Positions 3,890 to 9,824 of a stretch of DNA of 9,824 nucleotides are shown piece after piece. The stretch covers positions 1-9,824 of the forward strand of contig JAUWCP010000074.1 of NCBI GenBank assembly GCA_030609245.1. Reading direction: 5' to 3'. This stretch comes from Hyphomicrobium sp. (lineage in GTDB: Bacteria > Pseudomonadota > Alphaproteobacteria > Rhizobiales > Hyphomicrobiaceae). The position numbers were made by a program, and so were the translations under genes. Position 1 is the stretch's first letter. Each line of letters opens with the position of its first letter. The notes beneath the pieces were generated by a model. It was given only the letters and a program-made list of their open reading frames with translations, was not told where the DNA came from and did not search any database.

Positions 3890-5281
3890 ATGAAAAAATC
3901 CCGCACTGAAACCGACACCTTCGGCCCCATCGAAGTGCCGGCCGACAAGTACTGGGGCGCACAGGCCCAGCGTTCGATCGACAATTTCAAGATCGGCTGG
4001 GAAAAGCAGCCGCTGCCCATCGTGCGCGCGCTCGGCATCGTCAAGCGCGCTTGCGCCGAGACGAACATGTCGCTGGGCAAGCTCGACAAGAAAATTGGCG
4101 ACGCGATTGTGGCCGCAGCCCAAGAGGTAACCGAAGGCAAGCACAACGATCATTTTCCGTTGGTCGTTTGGCAGACGGGCTCAGGCACACAGTCGAACAT
4201 GAACGCCAACGAGGTGATCGCGAACCGGGCGATCGAATTGCTGGGCGGCCAGATCGGCTCCAAGGAGCCGGTGCATCCCAACGATCACGTCAACATGAGC
4301 CAGTCGTCGAACGATACCTACCCAACGGCCATGCACGTTGCCTGCGCCGAAGAAGTACAAAACCGTTTACTGCCGGCCCTGCGCCATCTCCACGCGGCGT
4401 TGAACGCCAAGGCGGAAGCCTGGCCCCATATCATCAAGATCGGCCGCACGCACACACAAGATGCAACGCCGCTGACGCTGGCCCAGGAATTCTCCGGCTA
4501 CGCCCATCAGATCGAAAAGGGCATCAGGCGCATTGAATCGACGCTGCCCGACCTGATGGAACTGGCGCAAGGCGGCACCGCCGTGGGGACCGGCCTCAAT
4601 GCACCGGAAGGCTTTGCCGAGCAGGTCGCGGAACGTATCGCGGCGATCACCGGAATGCCGTTTACGACGGCACCCAATAAGTTCGAGGCTCTTGCCGCCA
4701 GCGATGCGATGGTGATGACGCACGGCGCCATCAATGCCGTTGCCACATCGCTGTTTAAGATCGCCAACGATATCCGCCTTCTTGGCTCCGGGCCCCGCTC
4801 CGGCCTGGGCGAACTCAGTCTGCCTGAAAACGAGCCGGGCTCCTCGATCATGCCGGGAAAGGTCAATCCGACCCAGTGCGAGGCGGTGACGATGGTGTGC
4901 GTGCACATTTTCGGCAACCACACAGCCGTGACAGTCGCGGGCAGCCAAGGCCATTTCGAACTCAATGTGTTTAGGCCGGTTATGGCCTACAATTTCCTTC
5001 AATCTGTGCGGCTGTTGGCCGACGTCTCACTCTCCTTTACGGACAACTGCGTCAGTGGCATCGAACCACGCGAAGAAATGATCAAGGCTGGGCTGGAGCG
5101 ATCGCTCATGCTGGTGACGGCGCTGGCGCCCAAGATCGGCTACGATAACGCAGCCAAGATCGCCAGGACGGCGCACAAGAAGGGCACCACGTTGCGTGAG
5201 GAGGCCGTCGGCGGCGGCTACGTGAGCGAGGCCGAATTCGACGAGATCGTCGATGCGAAAAAGATGCTCGGGCCCAAGTAG
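3890..5281 (+). CDS. fumC: Class II fumarate hydratase (fumarase C)
   Basis: Catalyses reversible hydration of fumarate to L-malate in the TCA cycle, as a cytoplasmic, iron-free, heat-stable homotetramer. The 463-residue product is close to E. coli FumC (467). Superfamily motifs are complete: TGSGTQSNMNANEV (96-109), SSNDTYPTA (139-147), GRTHTQDATPLTLAQEF (185-201) with catalytic H188, and GSSIMPGKVNPTQCE (317-331) with S318, K324 and N326, at the E. coli numbering. The N-terminus TETDTFGPIEVPADKYWGAQ is typical. The frame is open upstream to 3821, but those residues are unlike any fumarase, so the ATG at 3890 is chosen although its ribosome site is weak. The stop is followed 22 nt later by the RHH gene. 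The signature set separates it from aspartase less sharply than from argininosuccinate lyase, but overall similarity favours fumarase. Confidence 0.96.
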   Translation: MKKSRTETDTFGPIEVPADKYWGAQAQRSIDNFKIGWEKQPLPIVRALGIVKRACAETNMSLGKLDKKIGDAIVAAAQEVTEGKHNDHFPLVVWQTGSGTQSNMNANEVIANRAIELLGGQIGSKEPVHPNDHVNMSQSSNDTYPTAMHVACAEEVQNRLLPALRHLHAALNAKAEAWPHIIKIGRTHTQDATPLTLAQEFSGYAHQIEKGIRRIESTLPDLMELAQGGTAVGTGLNAPEGFAEQVAERIAAITGMPFTTAPNKFEALAASDAMVMTHGAINAVATSLFKIANDIRLLGSGPRSGLGELSLPENEPGSSIMPGKVNPTQCEAVTMVCVHIFGNHTAVTVAGSQGHFELNVFRPVMAYNFLQSVRLLADVSLSFTDNCVSGIEPREEMIKAGLERSLMLVTALAPKIGYDNAAKIARTAHKKGTTLREEAVGGGYVSEAEFDEIVDAKKMLGPK

Positions 5282-5303
5282 CATGCGACGATGAGATTTC
5301 GCG

Positions 5304-5564
5304 ATGGCACGCCCGGTAAAACGCTCGTTCACGATCAAGGGACACCGAACCTCGATTTCGGTTGAGGCACCGTTTTGGGAAGCGTTACGCCAAGCTGCAG
5401 CCGCCGAGCGCGTCACGCTTGCCGCGCTCGTGGCAGCAATCGACGCGGAGCGCGGCGAGGCAGGGCTTTCGAGTGCGGTGCGGGTTTGGGTGCTGGACTA
5501 TTTTCGCAAGCAGGCGGCCGGCTCACAGAACGGCGCGCGACAGCCTGGCGGCTTGCCGCAGTAA
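5304..5564 (+). CDS. Ribbon-helix-helix domain protein (RHH_4 type)
   Basis: An 86-residue protein. The core FTIKGHRTSISVEAPFWEAL (9-28) has the beta strand and first helix, and LAALVAAIDAER...LSSAVRVWVLDYFR (39-68) the second helix and a C-terminal extension, as in PF13467. Ribbon-helix-helix dimers usually bind DNA through the paired strands; the target here is unknown. The tail after residue 70 is Gln/Gly-rich and probably disordered. It follows fumC by 22 nt on the same strand, so the two are probably co-transcribed. Such genes are a regular neighbour of fumC in alphaproteobacteria, often with a DUF4169 gene between them, which is absent here. It converges on the asmA-like gene with only 16 nt between stops and no clear terminator. 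Confidence 0.85.
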   Translation: MARPVKRSFTIKGHRTSISVEAPFWEALRQAAAAERVTLAALVAAIDAERGEAGLSSAVRVWVLDYFRKQAAGSQNGARQPGGLPQ

Positions 5565-5580
5565 GCTACAGGCTAACAAA

Positions 5581-8500
5581 TTAGTTGGTGCCTTGAAGCG
5601 AACGCCTGATTTGGTCTCCCGGCGGCAAGGCCCGGCGTACTGCACGTCTGCGCCGATAAGTCGGAGCGGAAGGCTCAACTGTTTCGCCCGCCGTATCTGG
5701 CGGCGCTTCGCCTGTGACAGGGGAGGCGGTCTGTACGCCCTCGCCATCGATCGGTGGAATGTTCAATAATTGGGGATCGACCGCCCCTGCCCCCGGCGTT
5801 GCATTGTCATAACCAGGGGTACCGAGTGACGGCTCCGGCGGAACAACTGTCCATATTGGCGGAACGACCGGTTCGGGCTCAGGCACAGCTTCGGCGGCAG
5901 CTTCTGCGGCGGCTGTGGCGGCGCGTTCGGCTTCAAATGCCCTTCGCCGCTCCTCCGCCTCTCGTGCTCTTTCTGCATCGCGCTCGTGCAACCGCTCGAG
6001 TTGCTCTGCGTCGAGCTCCATCCTGCGGATCGCCAGCTCACGCTCCAGCTGCCCAGACGTGATGCGAGGCTTGAGGGACCATGCATCCTTGAGTGGCCCG
6101 ACATAAACGATGTTAATACCGGGAAGTGCGCCCTTTCGAGGCAAATCGGGCCGTGCAACGTCGGGCGCTCTCGGCTCCACCTGCCACGAGCTGTCCACGA
6201 CGAGCGAGGCGAGATCGACCGTTGTTATGACCGTGGTAAGCCCAGCTTCGCTTTGCAGCGTGACCGGCGCGAACTTGGCAGCCCCATCGGCAATATCTAT
6301 GGCAATCGTGCGCGGTCCAACCTTAACGTCGCTGGCGGCAAGCTGCGCCTGAAACGCCTTGTTAAGCTCCTCTCCGCTTCCGCCAGCATTTCCGCTCAGC
6401 ACACCCTCTGCCGTGGCAATCACGGCTAACGGTGTGGGCGCACGCATACTCACGTCCGGCAGCGTAATGTCGCCGTTACCGGTCGCCACCGTCATCAGCG
6501 CACGCGGGCTTGAGGCACGTCCTGAAAATGCCAGCGACAGAGAAGTCGTGGCATTTTTGGCATTCTTGCCCGCACCCGAAGCGCCTCCCACCAGATGCGC
6601 ACCCGTCAGCTTGATGTCGCCGTCCACCTTGGCGCCGCCAGCCGCTCGTTCCACTGCGAGCGTAGCAAACACTTTTCCACCCAAGGCGCTACCCTCAAGC
6701 TTGGTGACGTCAACCTTCCCAGGAGAAACCGTCACTTCAAGCCGAGCCTTCTTAATCGCCATGCCTTGTTCGAGACTCAGCGTACCAAAGTTAATGGCAA
6801 GCTTTCCCTCGATTCCGTTGAAGGCCGAGAAGTCGAAGGGCAGCTCAGGCCAAATGCTTCTACCGCCCGCAGCCGGCTCGCCTTCAACTTGCTCGATCGG
6901 CAGGGTTTCGACCCCGGCCGCTGCGCCGCGATCAACGACCGCGGCGAGAAGACCAGGAATCGAAGCCCGATCCACGTCCAGCTCGGAGGTTACGATCGTT
7001 GGGCCGTCGTCGGGATAAGCCAGCGCGATGCTGCCGCCCACCTTGCTGCCACCGATTGTCAGCTTGTGCAGCTTGAACTCAATGGCATGTTCGCTGGAAA
7101 CGACCGCAAGTTTTCCGACAATCGTCGTGCTCCGTAGACCGCGACCGTCACCCAGACCGGCGAGCGCCAGGACGCTGCTCAGATCACGCGACGACAAGTG
7201 CACCTCGCCGTCGAGCTTGGTTGAACTCTCCGCCGGAAGCGCGATTTTTCCCTCGTAGGCGAGTGCGAGACCGGGGGCTCTGACCGTCGCCATGGCACGC
7301 AAACCGTTATTCGGCATGCCGACGGCCTTGAAGAAGATCTCACCAGCGCGTGCTTGTGAAAGTGAATTTATCTCGCGTCCGCTCAAGCTGGCGAGCAGCC
7401 GGGCAACGTGTGGACTGTCGATGGATCCCGAGAAATCGACACCTTGATGGCGCCAGTCGCGCAAACCGCCGTCGAGGCGTGCGGTTGCAACGACCCGCCC
7501 ACCCTGCGCAGTACCATCGAGGAAAATGTCGGCAGTACCGTCATTGCGATCCCCCAGACCGATCGTACCGGCAATTCGTAGCGGAGCCAGATCGGCGAGA
7601 CGCATGGCCACGTTGTTGTGGTCTTCGGCCAGGTCCAGCAGACGGATGAAAGTCGAGGCAGCTGACGGCGCAGATGCCGCAACGACCCATCTCAGCACCC
7701 CGTGCGGCTTGCCCGCTACATCTGCGACATCGCCTTCCAGCTCGAATGCCAAGCCGTCGTCGGTCACGAACTTCACGGCGGACATTAACAGGCGGCCTTG
7801 ATCGATCGTGACGTCTATGTCGACGTCGCGCAAAGGCGGACCGCCCGTCAGGAGCTTGCCTGCCTTTACGCGCAGCGTCATGTCGATTTCGGAGCTGGTA
7901 AGCCAGTGCGGCCCGCCGGCATCTTCCGTCTCACCTTTCGCGGCATCGTCGGGCGCAGACGCGAAAAGCATGCCCTTCAGATAGCCCACGGATCCCGGCC
8001 AAAGCTGGCTTGCATCAATTTCGTGTCCTTCAAGTACGACGGCGAGGCGCGTGCGCTCGCCGGTACTGTAGCGCACCTCGCCACTGAGTGGCGTCCCACC
8101 GATCTCGGCGCCGACATCTGTCAATTCGATGGACGATTTGCCCAAACGGAGCCGGCCTTGCACCGAGAACGGCCCCTCGTTGCGCACTGCTTCGGCGATC
8201 GCTGGATCGTTGCTCGCCCAGTTGAGGAAGCGCGCCAGGCTGGTACCACGTAAGGCGATCTCACCCTGAAAACCGCGGGCCTTTTCCACGTCGGCCACGG
8301 TGCCGTCGAGGGCGAGCCTGGCGCCGCCCGGCAGGTTGGCGCGCAAATCCTTCACGAGCAGCATACCCTTCGAGCGAGCCACCTCGAGTCTAATCCCACT
8401 GACGGCCTCACCGCCGAGGTTCGCCTGGTCGAGATCAAACCGGAGCTTGCTATCCGCTTCTATCGGCAGAGCTTGCAAGAGCGCCGAGAGGAAATCACGC

Positions 8501-9546
8501 GCGGTATCGAAGGGGCTTTGCGAAGCGCTCGATACGGCAATCCTGTCGAGATCGAGCCAACGTGAGGATAGGTTTAGATCGATGCTGAGCGCATCCTCCC
8601 ACGTCGCTTGCGCGGCACCTACGATAAGCTGCGGCTGCCCGACACTTTCGAATGAGATGCTAATGTCGTCGAGTTCCAGTCTCTTGGCATCGCCGACGAT
8701 GTTGGCCTTGAAATCGACGAGCGGCGCCTCAGCCTGCCGTAGGGGCATCACACCGTCTTCTGCCTGTGCTTTAGGCATCTGTGCCGGGTCGAGCTGGAGC
8801 TTAGCCGTAATCTCTCCTTCTAGGCGTGGTTGGCCTTTGAGATCGGAGAAGCGGCCATTGACGGAATAGGTGCTGCCTCGCTTGGCGCTGTCGCGCACCG
8901 ACGCCTTGAAGCGAATGCCGTCTTCGGAATCCACGCTGCCAGTGACGACACGGACCTCTCGCTCCTTCCCCTTCCACTCCATATTTCCTTTGAACGAGAA
9001 GGGCCCATTCAAGGAGTCGGCTTTGAACTCGCCGTTCAAACCGTCCAACCGAGCAAAGCCAACGCCCTTGGTTCCATGGAAGACCACCATGCCGTCAACG
9101 ATCTTGACCGATTGGAGGGCTACATCGGCTGGCACGAAAGGCAGTGTACCTGGCGCGATGTTCAACTGGCGCCAGTTGCCGGTTCCTTGGGCATCAACGG
9201 CGAGACGTACCACCGGGCGCTTGAGTTCGACCTCATTGGCTTCCAGCACGCCTTTCAGTAGAGGCGGCACCGAAAGTCGCATCGTGAAGCTGTCGGCGCT
9301 GAAGAAGGGCTTGCCTAGATTGCCCGTGATATCGGCAATACGTAGCTTGTCGAAGCGCACGTAGGGCGCCGGCAGCAAGCGCACGTTGACATTGCCACCG
9401 ACGCGCACCTGACGGCCCAGAATACGCGTCGCCTCCTCCTCGAAAACGCCGCGATATCCGTTCCAGTCAATGAAATGGGGAACCGCGAACAGCGCTGCGA
9501 GCGCAAGCACGATAAAGCTACCGATGTAAAGAAGACCGTTACTCAT
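5581..9546 (-). CDS. Large AsmA-family inner-membrane-anchored periplasmic protein
   Basis: The 1321-residue protein has an N-terminal membrane anchor (LLYIGSFIVLALAALFAVPHF, about 5-25) followed by the AsmA domain signature: ILGRQVRVGGNVNVRLLPAP (42-61), then YVRFDKLRIAD. A long beta-rich body with repeated short strands follows, and an AsmA-like C-terminal region lies roughly between 800 and 1130 (for example SLEQGMAIKKARLEVTVSPG and the GNGDITLPDVSM stretch). AsmA-like proteins (AsmA, TamB, YhdP, YdbH) form hydrophobic periplasmic grooves linked to phospholipid transport and outer-membrane integrity. This one is about twice E. coli AsmA (617) and near TamB in length. Residues about 1170-1216 form an Arg/Glu/Ala-rich helical segment, probably coiled coil, and 1217-1321 are Pro/Glu-rich with a basic end; both look like lineage-specific additions. 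The start at 9546 has GGGG about 5 nt upstream and an in-frame stop just before it. The precise member within the family cannot be assigned. Confidence 0.92.
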   Translation of the reverse strand: MSNGLLYIGSFIVLALAALFAVPHFIDWNGYRGVFEEEATRILGRQVRVGGNVNVRLLPAPYVRFDKLRIADITGNLGKPFFSADSFTMRLSVPPLLKGVLEANEVELKRPVVRLAVDAQGTGNWRQLNIAPGTLPFVPADVALQSVKIVDGMVVFHGTKGVGFARLDGLNGEFKADSLNGPFSFKGNMEWKGKEREVRVVTGSVDSEDGIRFKASVRDSAKRGSTYSVNGRFSDLKGQPRLEGEITAKLQLDPAQMPKAQAEDGVMPLRQAEAPLVDFKANIVGDAKRLELDDISISFESVGQPQLIVGAAQATWEDALSIDLNLSSRWLDLDRIAVSSASQSPFDTARDFLSALLQALPIEADSKLRFDLDQANLGGEAVSGIRLEVARSKGMLLVKDLRANLPGGARLALDGTVADVEKARGFQGEIALRGTSLARFLNWASNDPAIAEAVRNEGPFSVQGRLRLGKSSIELTDVGAEIGGTPLSGEVRYSTGERTRLAVVLEGHEIDASQLWPGSVGYLKGMLFASAPDDAAKGETEDAGGPHWLTSSEIDMTLRVKAGKLLTGGPPLRDVDIDVTIDQGRLLMSAVKFVTDDGLAFELEGDVADVAGKPHGVLRWVVAASAPSAASTFIRLLDLAEDHNNVAMRLADLAPLRIAGTIGLGDRNDGTADIFLDGTAQGGRVVATARLDGGLRDWRHQGVDFSGSIDSPHVARLLASLSGREINSLSQARAGEIFFKAVGMPNNGLRAMATVRAPGLALAYEGKIALPAESSTKLDGEVHLSSRDLSSVLALAGLGDGRGLRSTTIVGKLAVVSSEHAIEFKLHKLTIGGSKVGGSIALAYPDDGPTIVTSELDVDRASIPGLLAAVVDRGAAAGVETLPIEQVEGEPAAGGRSIWPELPFDFSAFNGIEGKLAINFGTLSLEQGMAIKKARLEVTVSPGKVDVTKLEGSALGGKVFATLAVERAAGGAKVDGDIKLTGAHLVGGASGAGKNAKNATTSLSLAFSGRASSPRALMTVATGNGDITLPDVSMRAPTPLAVIATAEGVLSGNAGGSGEELNKAFQAQLAASDVKVGPRTIAIDIADGAAKFAPVTLQSEAGLTTVITTVDLASLVVDSSWQVEPRAPDVARPDLPRKGALPGINIVYVGPLKDAWSLKPRITSGQLERELAIRRMELDAEQLERLHERDAERAREAEERRRAFEAERAATAAAEAAAEAVPEPEPVVPPIWTVVPPEPSLGTPGYDNATPGAGAVDPQLLNIPPIDGEGVQTASPVTGEAPPDTAGETVEPSAPTYRRRRAVRRALPPGDQIRRSLQGTN

Positions 9547-9717
9547 CTACCCCATCAGGGAGCGCGTCAATGCGCACCCCCTCTCTTCTCAAGAATTAGC
9601 GAACCCGAACGCGCGGCGTAGCCCCTTAATTGGGAATGCCCTGCACGGTTGTCCATCTGATGACGTCCAGCCGGGGCTCATACACCTGCCGCCTGTCTCC
9701 GCCACCAGCACTCTAAC
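9547..9717. other. Short intergenic region upstream of the asmA-like gene
   Basis: This 171-nt gap between two minus-strand genes should hold the promoter of the asmA-like gene. I see no convincing -35/-10 pair, tRNA or terminator. GAGAAGAGAGGGGG on the minus strand (about 9578-9591) is purine-rich but too far from the ATG to be its ribosome site. Confidence 0.4.
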
Positions 9718-9824
9718 TTATTCGCCGGCCCGTGTCCGGGCCTCTATCCACGCCAATCCCTCGGCGTTCCGCGCCGCGAGCACCCAGAAGAAGCCGAAAA
9801 AGAATACAAGGCTGTAAAAGAGCG
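9718..9824 (-). CDS. C-terminal fragment of an unidentified membrane-associated protein
   Basis: The minus strand from the window edge reads 34 sense codons before TAA (9718-9720): LFYSLVFFFGFFWVLAARN, then AEGLAWIEARTRAGE. The first half is a clear hydrophobic helix and the second an amphipathic or charged tail, as at the C-terminus of a small membrane protein. The other two minus-strand frames here lack such a pattern. The gene continues beyond the window, so the family cannot be named. It lies upstream of the asmA-like gene on the same strand, 171 nt away, and may or may not share its transcript. Confidence 0.5.
   Translation of the reverse strand, partial: LFYSLVFFFGFFWVLAARNAEGLAWIEARTRAGE

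Noticed and set aside
5565..5600. Bidirectional terminator between the RHH and asmA-like genes
   Set aside because: Only a 4-bp CTAA-CAAA-TTAG hairpin and imperfect outer pairing are visible, with no T-run.
9547..9717. tRNA-like stretch on the minus strand
   Set aside because: GGTGGCGGAGACAGGCGG and GTTCGGGTTCGC look vaguely tRNA-like, but no acceptor stem or cloverleaf can be formed.

Overview
The window looks like chromosomal DNA of an alphaproteobacterium, most likely of the order Hyphomicrobiales. The basis is the high GC content, fumC followed directly by an RHH_4-type ribbon-helix-helix gene, a very long AsmA-like protein, and dispersed palindromic repeats of the 'GTCATCCCGG / GTCATTCCCGCG' and 'ATGTCCGCT' types that I associate with this group. 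The genus cannot be fixed from the sequence.

Left part (1-2767): accessory and repeat-rich. A mosaic of palindromic repeats (1-330) precedes a minus-strand MerR-family metal-sensor gene (372-794) with no recognisable target gene beside it. A strong minus-strand intrinsic terminator follows at 1144-1188. Next comes a noncoding stretch with a 4 x 14-nt tandem array and a ~93-nt structured module. A minus-strand XRE-type helix-turn-helix gene with a probable PAS-like domain (1705-2283) has a second copy of that module just upstream of its start. Another perfect 15-bp palindromic repeat follows (2541-2593).

Middle (2768-3756): a two-gene plus-strand operon joined by a 4-nt ATGA overlap. It encodes a phage-type DNA N6-adenine methyltransferase and a PD-(D/E)XK-like nuclease-fold protein. 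The second protein has a convincing signal peptide and lacks the canonical catalytic ExK. This is the most unusual gene pair in the window.

Right part (3890-9824): housekeeping. fumC (class II fumarase, TCA cycle) and a small RHH protein form a plus-strand pair that converges on a 1321-residue AsmA-family gene on the minus strand. AsmA-family proteins are anchored in the inner membrane and have a large periplasmic domain. At the right edge is the C-terminus of a further minus-strand gene with a hydrophobic segment.

Main candidates for something undescribed: (1) the pair of ~93-nt modules around the HTH/PAS gene, with near-identical ends and a hairpin at the same place whose bases differ in a compensatory way; (2) the methyltransferase/exported nuclease-fold operon.
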